Below, one piece after another: positions 37,754 through 47,221 of a stretch of DNA of 59,777 nt. The position numbers were made by a program, and so were the translations under genes. The stretch is from Branchiostoma floridae. Taxonomy: Eukaryota; Chordata; Leptocardii; Amphioxiformes; Branchiostomatidae. Every line of letters begins with the position of its first letter. Position 1 is the stretch's first letter. The DNA lies in the NCBI RefSeq assembly GCF_000003815.2, contig NC_049987.1, positions 19,750,745 through 19,810,521 of the forward strand, written 5' to 3'. Below the pieces are notes generated by a model, which was not told where the DNA came from, did no database searches, and worked only from the letters and a program-made list of their open reading frames with translations.

Positions 37754-37914
37754 GTAGACTCTACCAGGCTTCGTGGATCGGTGGTCTAATTGTCGAAATT
37801 GGACAAATAGAATCTATAGTACGCTAGGGGAGTTAGCCGGCCAGAAGAGTACGTTTCCTCACCACGTGGTGAGGATAATGATTCTACCGATCCACGGAGC
37901 CTGGTAGAGGCTAC
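37754..37914. mobile_element. 161-bp fold-back MITE with CACGTG palindrome
   Basis: Terminal inverted repeats of 29 bp (GTAGMCTCTACCAGGCT..., two differences) enclose ~100 bp. Inside is a perfect 18-bp palindrome CCTCACCACGTGGTGAGG at 37858-37875. No coding capacity. Confidence 0.75.
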
Positions 37915-38768
37915 AAATTTCAGGTCATTCGGTTGTAAAACGAGGGTACAGGAAGCGATAATGTGCTTTTTTGTCAACGAATGGCCAAAAATCGCGAAAT
38001 TAAGCATTTTGTTGTACCGTATGCCAAAATTGTTATTGAATATGGGTGGGCATATGATCAGGGCACCTCTGTACCAAATTTCATGTCATTCGGCTGTAAT
38101 ACTAGGGTACAGGAGCCTAAAATATACATAAAAATTGACAAAAACCTCAATAAAATCATTTTAAAGGCAGATATGAAAAAAAATGAAAAAAAAAACACCC
38201 AAGGGTATTGGCTTACTCTACCTTTGTGCCAAATTTCAAGTCAATCGGTTTAAAAATGGCGGAGTTGATTCGATTTGAAGATTTGACAAGACAAAGAAAG
38301 AAAGAAGAAAGAAACATTACGAATACAACATATTTCACCATACCTATGGTATGGCTGAAATATAAATATATCATTTTAAAGTGTTCCATGCCAAAAATTA
38401 TACATGGGTCATTTGGATGAATATCTAGAGCACCCCTTTTTACCAAATTTCGAGTCATTTGGTTGTAAATCGAGGGAACAGGAGCAAAAAATGTCCAATT
38501 TTTGTCAAAAAATTGCCATAAAATCGCAATATTAAGCATTATGTTGTACTGTTTGGAAAAACGGTTATTGTATTCATGTGCACATAATTGAAAGACACTT
38601 TTATTCCAAATTTCAGGTCATTCGGTTGTAAAACGAGGTTACAGGAGGCAAAAATGTACTTTTTTGTCAAAAAATGACCAAAAATCGCAAAATTAAGCAT
38701 TTTGTTGTACCGTATGCCAAAACTGTTATTTAATCTGGGTGGGCATATGATCAGGGCAACTCTGTACC
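37915..38768. repeat. Tandem repeat cluster of ~164-bp units
   Basis: The block AAATTTCAGGTCATTCGG and variants recur at 37915, 38079, 38435 and 38600 (spacing 164-165 bp within pairs), each followed by a GAGGGTACAGGAG-like block. The first pair runs into a tail with CAAATTTCAAGTCAATCGG, an AAAGAAAGAAAG stretch and a hairpin TTTCACCATACCTATGGTATGGCTGAAAT at 38334-38362 (arms separated by TA). Confidence 0.75.
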
Positions 38769-39045
38769 TACCCTGGGAAACCTGCTCGAGAAGCTTCGCA
38801 AATAAGAGTCGCAAATAAGAGTTACCGATCCCCTGCCTAACGCGCGCCCTCCCGCGCCGGCCGCCTCTATGCACCCGCCCCACTACCAGCTGGCCCCACT
38901 TACGCCGGTCCCCAACGCTTGTGTTAGTAGGGGCCAGCTGGTTCGAGGGCCGGCGGGTGTTAGGCGGCGGGTGTCCCGTGCGTGCGTGTTGTAGGGATCG
39001 GTAAACTTTGCGTGCCTCGTTAGGAGTCTGCGTTTTCCCAGGGTA
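38769..39045. mobile_element. 277-bp fold-back DNA element with 9-bp target duplication
   Basis: Both ends are TACCCTGGGAAA in inverted orientation, and the arms stay partly complementary for ~120 bp (TTACCGATCCC in each arm, CCAGCTGGCCCC near the centre). CTCTGTACC stands directly on both sides (38760-38768 and 39046-39054). The related repeat at 38068 shows the empty site once. GC content is far above the surroundings. There is no coding capacity. 9-bp duplications are known for Mutator-like and some Merlin elements; the family is not settled. Confidence 0.88.
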
Positions 39046-39320
39046 CTCTGTACCAAATTCCATGTCATTCGGCTGTAATACCAGGGTACAGGAGCCCAAA
39101 ATATACATTAAAATTGACAAAAACGTCAATAAAATCATTTTAAAGGCAGATATGAAACGAGGGTATTGGCTTACTCTACCTTTGTGCCAAATGTCAAGTC
39201 GATCGGTTAAAAAATGGCGGAGTTGATTCGATTTGAAGATTTGACAGGAGAAAGAAAGAAAGAAACATTACGAATACAATATATTTCACCATACCTATGG
39301 TATGGCTGAAATATAATAAC
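39046..39320. repeat. Continuation of the interrupted 164-bp-unit repeat
   Basis: From the second copy of CTCTGTACC onward the sequence repeats the 38075-38365 tail, with the same AAAGAAAG stretch and terminal hairpin (TATTTCACCATACC at 39280). It was one element with 38430-38768 before the 277-bp insertion. Confidence 0.75.
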
Positions 39321-39649
39321 CATGCTCACTTCTATACATGAGTTGCATGTATCATACACATGACATCACCGACATCTAAAGGCTGACTTATAATCAGTAA
39401 CTAGATTTCCCACATATGCTTAGACCTGTCTCATCAAGATTCGAACAAATTCATTATATGTTCTTTCCAAATTGCATATGTTGCACATAGCAAAGCTCTA
39501 TACTTCTTCTACTGGAACATCCTTAAAATTTCGAAATTAATTTTGCTCGAGTTTACATTTACCGCAAACAGTCAACATTTCAGGTGGACACACAAATTCT
39601 ACAATCATCATAGTTGAAATCTATTTGGAAGAAAAAGGTTCCATGACTG

Positions 39650-40018
39650 TGTGATAAAGTTTGTACTAGCTATAGTTTCATGATCGCATGAGTGTGGCTG
39701 TGAGATGGGTCAATGACTGACACCTTCGTGCATCATATGTAGCCCTGGATCTAGAAAAACATGTTATAGAAATAGGATCATGACAATAAAGGGGAGAGAG
39801 ATGCGTGAGGTCCCCCAGTGCGAAATACGTCAATATGACGATAAACAGAGAGGATCCCTCGCGGTAGGGAATGCACATATATATACATCTAAGGCTACAT
39901 ATGATGCACGAAGGTGTCAGTCATGTCACCCATCTCACAGCTACACCTATGCACATGCGATCATAAAACTATAGCTATAGCTAGTACAAACTATAGCTAG
40001 TACAAACTTTATCACAAG
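39650..40018. repeat. Large inverted repeat with ~100-130-bp arms
   Basis: GTGATAAAGTTTGTACTAGC and the following ~100 bp (39651-39755) reappear inverted at 39886-40018. The right arm carries an extra ~25 bp duplication (TATAGCTAGTACAAAC twice). The 130-bp loop resembles 41038-41130, so the loop belongs to a local duplication. Confidence 0.75.
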
Positions 40019-40077
40019 TCTCTCTCTCTCTCTCTCTCTCTATACATATATATATGTATATATATATATATATATTA
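40019..40077. repeat. (TC)n then (TA)n microsatellite
   Basis: Eleven or so TC units pass into an AT-rich TATATA stretch directly beside the inverted repeat arm. Confidence 0.95.
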
Positions 40078-40216
40078 ATTCAGCAGATAACATTAGGTAA
40101 TACATCACTTGTAGTATACAAAGGCACAATGACACAAACCTCTGAGTACTTTGGAGAAACACAGAAAAAACGTTGTCATCATGTCGATGAAGGTTAGACA
40201 TCCAGGTAATAAGATA

Positions 40217-40365
40217 TGCCAAAAAGCAACTGGATATGATTTTGGAAACAGTCAGACGTTTCAACTGGCATCCGCCAGTTTTCGTCAGTGTCACTGGTGG
40301 ATGCCAGTTGAAACGTCTGTTTCCAAAATCATATCCAGTTGCTTGAGTAATTGCTTTTTGGCAAG
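40217..40365. repeat. Nested inverted repeat (50-bp arms)
   Basis: The arm AGCAACTGGATATGATTTTG and the following 35 bp (40225-40279) is matched inverted at 40293-40343. An outer arm TGCCAAAAAGCAA (40217) is matched at 40353-40365, offset by a 12-bp insertion that repeats AGCAA. Two elements or an internal slip could explain the offset. Confidence 0.75.
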
Positions 40366-40509
40366 TTGCATTCACCCCAGCAGTGCTGAAGGGGTTTTAA
40401 TAGGATGCAGATAATTTATGGTGTGGTAAACAAAGAATAAACATGTCACTTTTTAACAATTCAACTAACAGAAAGTTGAGCTTGAAATTAGTACAAATCT
40501 TTCTGGAGA

Positions 40510-40670
40510 CATTTACTTGCAAGCATGTCTAGTCCCATAACACAGGGAACAACAGACGATAAATCAGATAGATATATAGTGAGGTAGTGTGACAGGAGCA
40601 GAGTGGAATTTAGCCCAGGAACTGTACAGTTCTGCCGCTCTTTACATGTGGATCGTCTTTGCTATCATAG
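40510..40670 (-). repeat. Local duplication family, partial copy
   Basis: ACTTGCAAGCATGTCTA, ACACAGGGA and CAGGAACTGTACAGTTC match 33770-34000 in order, across deletions. Confidence 0.6.
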
Positions 40671-41217
40671 TTAAAATTCTAACGCGAATGCCGCTTCTTG
40701 TATAATCGCAACAGATGAAATCTAGCTGGAAAGGCACACTAAATGCAATCTTTACGTAAACGTAGATGGTTTGTCAAGATGCTGAAAGAGTGGATAAACG
40801 TTAAGTTTACGTTACGTTTAAGCATGCTTAAATGCCAGACTTTCGCGCCATGATGCGGTCGTCTTGTATAATTGCCACAGTTGAAATCTGTTAACAACAA
40901 AGTTAACATTTCCACTTGTTGCTGGCTGCACAATCAACAGTCGTTTCATGCTCACGTGGACCTGATCGTGAGGTGGGAGATGATGAGTGACATTCCAGCC
41001 TTGGCTCAAGAAAAACATCTTACATAAACAGAATGAGGAAAGAAAGGAGGGAGAGATGAGTGAAGCCTCCCGGTGCCATATAAGTCAATTTGATGAGACA
41101 CAAGAGGACCTCTCGCAGTGGGGAAATTAAGAACTGGCATGGGGTAATGAACCAGTTGTGACGTATAAAGACTCAATCAAAGCTCTGTCATTGAACATTG
41201 CTTCTTGGAGGGTTCTC

Positions 41218-42090
41218 AAGAGCAACTGGCTACTACATATTAGGCTCGCTACTGCACCTGGGGAGTAACGTACTAGTATATGGTGTGTTACCTGGCACCT
41301 ATATGGCACCTTATTACCTGAAGATGTTATACCTCGAAAGTCGATACTATATGGTTCGATGCAAACAAGACATTGAAATGAAAAGGACATTTTTTGAGGG
41401 AAAAGACAGAGCTATCGCGAACGTATAAATCAACACCATCTACGGTACGGAATAAGTCAGCTACATGTTTTTAATTTGTCACAGAATCTTTTATCTTGTG
41501 CAGGAAACATTTCCAAAGCACTAACAAAACACACGTGAATAATAGTGATAAACACTAACTACGCGCAAGTTCATATAACGTTACCTGTTGTGAAATGCTA
41601 CAAAAAAACATTGGTAAAGTACGAGTCTTAAGAAACACGGGTAAAACACCAGATAAAGTTTCTACATCATACTAGAAAACAGTCATATTGGAGGTGAAGA
41701 TACCCATAGGCTAGGTGAATATAACAAAATGTGCGATATCCTAATGAATACCTTATCTACATAACCAATAAAAACATTTCATACTTCTTTTGTGGTCAAT
41801 TCATGGAAGAGGCTTCATTTTGGAGATATATAGGTTACTTGGGGACAGGTGAATACAATGAAATACATCTTATGTCGAGACTCAAGTATATGCAATAATG
41901 GGAATACAACGACCCAACCCTCCTTGTCCGAAACAATTTTAACTGTCTTATTAACATGTAGTTACGTTAATATTAATACTATGGATGGAGTTATGTATCA
42001 GATTCGTGTACTTATATCATTCTGAAACTGCAATCAACTTCTAAAATGTTATGTAAACCCGTTTTTTTGGGGGGGGGGAAGGGCGAAATC
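41218..42090 (+). mobile_element. Second copy of the C/G-run element (opposite orientation)
   Basis: Shares with 48829-49879 the blocks ACCTGGGGAGTAACGT (41256), ATAAATCAACACC (41425), TTTCCAAAGCACTAA (41510) and TATATCATTCTGAAACTGCA (42012). It ends in a G run followed by GGGCGAAATC (42068-42092). The short terminal repeats present at the other copy are absent on its left side. Confidence 0.65.
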
Positions 42091-42352
42091 TTTTGACACA
42101 ACAGGAAGGATTTAAGAAGATCGAAAAAATTGATCCTGTTCGATCTGGCGTAATTCAAAACGATCGCGCGTTCTGTTTGGGTCATCTGCGGTCATTGTTC
42201 TATTTTCTATTGCCATTGCCTGTTTTTCAGGGCGCCCTGTATTAGAAAACAATACTTTTTCAAAGGTCACATTCGGTCATTACAGTTTCTCCGTAATCAT
42301 GAAACAGCAGGTGTCCCGCTATGCTCCCTGTCAGTGAGTGTAAACAGGACGC

Positions 42353-42405
42353 GAATCTGTAGTCTACTACAGTAGTAGACTACGATGTGTAGTACTACAG
42401 ATTCA
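42353..42405. repeat. Small hairpin
   Basis: GAATCTGTAGTCTACTAC pairs with GTAGTACTACAGATTC, and the inner AGTAGTAGACTAC offers an alternative stem. Confidence 0.6.
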
Positions 42406-42604
42406 AGAAACAAATGTAAATTGGGCCTTAGTTTTGTCTCCATTCAACTTTTGCATTAAGTTCAACTTTTGCTGAATCGTTTCAATACAGATACTTTTGA
42501 CTAATTTCAAGCTGAACTTTCTGTCTTTAAGTGGGGTTTTAAAATGTTAATAGTTTGTTTACCGCAGTCTTTAGCAGGAAACCTGTATGACGTATTTGTA
42601 CTGT

Positions 42605-42790
42605 GGGACCAAACTTGTCACTTCATTCCGAGCACAAGAGCTATTTACCGGACAAAATAGCATTTCCAGAAAACGAGAATTATTAAAACCGTATGTTTCG
42701 CTGCAGTACCGCGGAAAACAGCTAGGGCCCAAAAGCTAATCATTTCCAGTTTTCAACGCTTCAATTCTTCCAGCCGTTCCTGAGTTGTTT
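42605..42790 (-). repeat. Fragment of the 51.6-kb-type repeat
   Basis: GAGCACAAGAGCTATYT, CGCTGCAGTACC and AAATCTAATCATTTCCAG-like blocks match 52378-52575 in the same order, including the final GTTCYTGAGTTRTTTTG. It has no terminal repeats of its own. Confidence 0.65.
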
Positions 42791-43277
42791 TGATTTGAGC
42801 TTCTCGCTTTTCGTGAGAGTAAAGGTTCAAACACTTATAGAAAAGAGAAGGGGTAGGTTCTTCCCGGTACGTGTAAATGGACCAATCAAATCTGTCCAGA
42901 TATGAAGCACCCTGTTGTTGACTTTTGGTGCCAATTAACACCATGACTGTAAAAATTTAAGTTGTACTCAACATTTGAGAGGAAGAACACACATCCAGTA
43001 ATGCTCATCCTAACATCTCAAAAACGTGAAGAGTTGCTAGTATAAGCCCAATGAATATCTGAATATCGACTTTGTCGATGCACTGACAAAAGGAAAGGTT
43101 TGGTCGGAAGACTAATTGTGAAGGGCAAAACATTTTAAAGTACATGTAGCCTTATTGTGAGAATTTCGTTAGAATTTTTCTGTGATTTTACTAGTATCGT
43201 CTTAACTCTATCAGATACAGACAAGGAAAGATGAGAAGTCATCATTTTTTACTGATATCAGCACAGGTTCTAAAAGG

Positions 43278-44171
43278 CTCGTTCTCATTTAAATGTCGAA
43301 AATGCTGTCGCCTGTCTTTAAGACTTCATATAGAGCAAACATCACTGTTTTTTTCCACAACCCCTGTAATGTTTTACAAAAGATGCACCACAACATTCGT
43401 ATTCGTAAGAAATTACAGCCACGAGCAGAATTCCAACCCCTAAAAAACGGCCGTCGCCTGAGAAGACACAGAGAGTTCAAACAGTAGCCAAAAATGTAGT
43501 AATGCAGTTCCCAGACTGAATGTTTGACAGGTGAAGCCAGGTAGCCAGGCCCTCTGACTGATCACGTCAGATCGCTCCCGTCACTGATTTTCGAGTCTAT
43601 GTAACGTGATTTATGCCTGTCGCCAAATTCTGTAACAAACGTTACCACCTCTAGTTAGACGGTTGCGGCATTTTTGTTAGCCACGTATAAAACAAGAAAT
43701 GACCATTTTTGTGACGCTGTTCAGTTTTTCTGGCTTTCTACAGAAACAAGAAAGTGTTATTAAATGTCATTTGTATTCCACCTTGCTTAACATGTTGTAC
43801 AGAAGTGACTGTAACAAACGTTACCATTGTTCGATGCTGTCTAACCTTTCTACTTAACCTGGTGTAAAAAAAGCTGCCCACTTTTTAAATGTCCCTAGGG
43901 ACGTCCACTTATAGCTAAATGATGTAGTCAATAAGGTAAGTCCTTTCGAAGAAAACAGGGTAAAGTCTACTGTTGTAACAAACATTACCGATAACGTTTG
44001 TTACATACCCTATAATGCATTACCAATGGGACCGAAAATAGTAAGTTGCCATTTTTGGGCTATGGTTAAAAGAGGAATTTTCCTAAACAACCAGGTAGTT
44101 TTCACCAAAAATAAAGCCGATTTTTTTTTCGACCAAAAAAAGGCCACTTTCGACATTTCAATAAGAACGAG
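43278..44171. mobile_element. TIR element, copy 1 (uninterrupted, non-autonomous)
   Basis: Ends are inverted: CTCGTTCTCATTTAAATGTC at the left and the complement of CTCGTTCTTATTGAAATGTC at the right, with about 27 bp of imperfect terminal inverted repeat. The 894-bp body has no transposase frame. It holds the motif TGTAACAAACGTTACC at 43631, 43810 and (one mismatch) 43974, the last followed by its inverse at 43990. No target-site duplication is clear. Confidence 0.75.
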
Positions 44172-45311
44172 GGAAAAGTACAATAGTAAGTCTTGCGAAT
44201 TTATTATCATTACTCCGTCCCATGTAACATTTGACTAGATTCTTGCACGAGGCGACTTCGCTTTGATTTTGCCTATGGAGTTCTAGCGGGTGCAGACAAG
44301 GCCTTCGCGACTTAAGAACCATGCCCATGTGTTGAAAAGTACGAATCAGCGCTGTCCCAACATCGCCAGCGCTTTTGGACGCAGAGAAGGAGGCTGCCAT
44401 GCAGTGGTTGTAAGACTTTACATCAATCCGCTGGGATCCGCTGTAATATATGTCCATTGAACAGCATGGCCTTTTAAGGTCTTACGTACAGGTCTCCTCA
44501 TTGATGACGTCCTCATGATGTCGCCATGGTGACAGAACACTACGGTCGTCGTGCGTGGTGGATCTTGAATCTTTTCGTTCAAGCGGCGACGACGAAAGTG
44601 AGAACTCTTTCTGCCTCCTGCTACTGATCTACAGGTAAGCCTAAGTTGTTTTTTTCTATTTTCCAGTAGCTGTACTAATGGGTGTCTAAGACTAAGACAA
44701 GAACAGCACAGCGGCTGTGGGAAGACTCGGCCGGAAAACTCGCACAGGATGGTGTAAATTGAGTGTACATATGCCCTCCTGGTATGAAGGCCTGATAGAA
44801 ATTTAATGTTTTTAAAAAAGTGTAAACCTTTCGATGCTGAATCAAGATTATGAGGTTGGGTTTATCTTAATCTCCCAGCAGATCTATAGGGGACACAGAC
44901 GGTATCCAAAGGGCCAAACAGTGTCCATCTGGTAACTTGGGTTGTTAGCGCTTTGGATACCGTCTTTGCCGCTGATAGTTCTGCTTGTACATTAGGTGTA
45001 CCGTGGTAGTTGGTGGGTTGTTTGGTTGGGAATGTTGGACATTATAGAAGGGAATCCTCACGGTGCGGCTAAGGGATGGATCATAGGCCAGGCCGCAAGG
45101 TCCGGAGGTTAGGGATTAATCCAATTAAGGATCAATGTTCGATGTAGAGCATGTTGGTCATCGCTGTACAGAGGAGACATTTGGTCCAATTGGTGCTTAT
45201 GACAGACAATTGTCCTGGTCTCCGTTTTGGAAGCCGGGTCTTCCTTAATTTCGCGGTAGCACCATGCACTGTAGTCTCTTACTGCCGCCGCAAAAACCGC
45301 GAACATTACGG
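44172..45311. other. No gene recognised; one perfect inverted repeat
   Basis: GACGGTATCCAAAG at 44898 and its exact complement at 44951 form a 14-bp stem. A weak match to the AAGCAGAT fold-back family lies at 44870. Confidence 0.55.
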
Positions 45312-46924
45312 CTCGTTCTCATTTAAATGTCAAAAATTGTGACTTGATATGCAGCAAATTTTAGACAAAATCACCGGTTCTTTCGTTTTTCCACAATCCC
45401 TGTAAGGTTTTACAAAAGATGCACCACAACATTCATATTGGTTGATTGGAGTAATGGTCAGCAATGATCTTACATGGGGCCCCCATCTTGAATACATGCA
45501 ATCAAAGGCTCAACCGCGTATGCATTACCTGCGTGTAGCAAAACGTGCTGGGTTACCTTCAGATGTTCTTTTGCAAATTTACATATCTTTCATCCGCCCG
45601 GTGCTCAAGTATGCCTCCCCTGTCTGGGGCGGTCTCCCACGTGGTTTTTCTGATGACTTGGAAAAATTTCAAAAGACATGCCTCAAGATATGTGGCTTAC
45701 CCTGTAACCATATGCCAACCCTTGAGTCAAGGGGAAGGGAGGCGTCTCTACGCGAGTTGAAAGGGATTCTGAAAGATCCCTCACACCCCTGCCACGTCTT
45801 CCTTCAACCAAATGAGGATCCGCGATATGAACTGAGACGCAGAAAGCCGTACAAACCGCCAGTCAGACGTACCGAGAGACATAGGAACTCGTTTGTGGCG
45901 AGGGCAGCGAGAGACTTACTAGACTTAGTGTGAGCCCCATGTCACTATGTGCAATATACGTGTACTCAGTTGTTATTGTTGTGTTGTTATGCACGTCGTT
46001 CAGAGATTGACCCACGAAATGGTTTTAGAAATTGTATTCTACCTATATATTGATTTTACTATATATGATTCTAACTGCCAATATTTTAGTATTATTAACT
46101 TGTTTCACTGTCAAATCAACGCAGTTCAGTCTGGATGACTGCCATGTTGATTCAATAAAGTTTGATTTGATTTGATGGCTTGGAAGATCATGATGGACAC
46201 GGGTGGGATTTCACCAACTAAAAATTGGCTGTCGCCTGAGAAGACAAGAAGAATTAAAAAAGCAGTCCCAAATGTAACAATTCAGTTCACAGAAGGGTTG
46301 TTCGGCAGGTACAACCGGCTACCCAGGCCCCTTGCCCGATCACGTCAGATCGCTACTGTCACTGATCTTGGAGGCTGCGTGAGGTAGTTTATGCCTGTCG
46401 CCAAATTCGGTAACAAACGTTACCACCTCGAGTACGATGGTTGCCAGGGTTATATTATCCACGTATAAGACTATAAATGACCGTTTTTGTGACGCTGTAC
46501 AGTTTTTCTGGCTTTCTAAAGTAACAAGAAATGGTTGTTGACTGTTGTTTGTATCCCACATGGCTTAACAAAATGTTACCATTGTTCGATGCTGTCTAAA
46601 CTTTCTATTTGACCTGGTGTAAAAAGCTGCCCACTTTTTAAATGTCCCTAGGGACGATCACTTTGCCTAAATGATGTAGTCAATAAGGTAAGTCCTTTCG
46701 AAGAAAACAGGGTAAAGTCTACTGTTGTAACAAATGTTACCTGTAACGTTTGTTACCTGCCCCGTAATGCATTACCAATAGGTCCGAAAATAAAATGTTG
46801 CCATTTTTGACTATGGTTAAAAGATGAATTTTCCTAAACAACCAGATAGTTTTTACTGAAAATAAAGCCGATTTATTTTTCTTTTATTTAAAAATGCCAT
46901 TTTCTACATTTCAATGAGAACGAG
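45312..46924. mobile_element. TIR element, copy 2, split by a LINE
   Basis: Same family and orientation as 43278-44171; outer ends CTCGTTCTCATTTAAATGTC and complement of CTCGTTCTCATTGAAATGTA. The LINE at 45440-46176 sits inside; without it the copy is ~877 bp. The motif GGTAACAAACGTTACC recurs at 46409 and as an inverted pair at 46726-46757. An 8-bp match ACCGCGAA lies 8-9 bp outside each end (45296 and 46934) and might be a target duplication if the true ends lie further out. Confidence 0.75.
45440..46176 (+). mobile_element. CR1/L2-like LINE 3' end inserted in a TIR element
   Basis: A 163-codon frame (45442-45933) is the C-terminal end of a CR1/L2/Jockey-type RT: IGVMVSNDLTWGPHLEYM, then LRVAKRAGL, YISFIRPVLKYASPVWGG and LEKFQKTCLKICG. 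After the stop comes ~240 nt of 3' UTR with AATAAA at 46154, and a (TTTGAT)-type tail, usual for these elements. It is 5' truncated. It interrupts the second copy of the TIR element at 45312-46924: the uninterrupted copy at 43278 shows what the target looked like. Confidence 0.88.
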
Positions 46925-46986
46925 TGTTAAACCACCGCGAAAGTTTCTGCATTTACAGCAACACTTTCAAGTATCCTTCTCATTAG

Positions 46987-47221
46987 TTAGAAAGAAATGT
47001 AATCTTCTCGGAACAAAGAGACTTCTTTTGACCGAGTATATTTTAATTTCCTCTTTATGGAAAATTCTGCCGTGTCATGAAGGTTAAGATCACGTATTAG
47101 ATTATTAAATGCCCTTACTTTAATTTTACTACCGTTGTTTCTTGCTATATTGCCTGAGTCATTACTAATTAAAGAATTAAAATCTGTGAAAAGGCGTACT
47201 ATCAGTTTCCAATTATGCTCT
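46987..47221 (-). mobile_element. L1-like endonuclease fragment fused to the LINE above
   Basis: A 78-codon open stretch on the minus strand reads DFNSLISNDSGNIARNNG, then VRAFNNLIRDLNLHDT, KYTRSKEV and REDYISF. This matches the C-terminal half of an L1-type endonuclease (DFN, AFnnLI-nL-D, YTW, R-x-DY blocks), with Trp changed to Arg in the YTW block. It starts exactly where the RT frame of the neighbouring LINE stops, so the two LINE pieces are joined head to tail. Confidence 0.6.

Noticed and set aside
38539-39138. 199-codon minus-strand frame
   Set aside because: It runs through the 277-bp fold-back element and both repeat halves, so it is an insertion by-product.
31560-41000. Second complete 5'-nucleotidase gene upstream
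   Set aside because: No GNHEFD, DAGDQ, GGHSN or GGDG-type exon could be found on either strand; only the short first-exon-like repeats exist.
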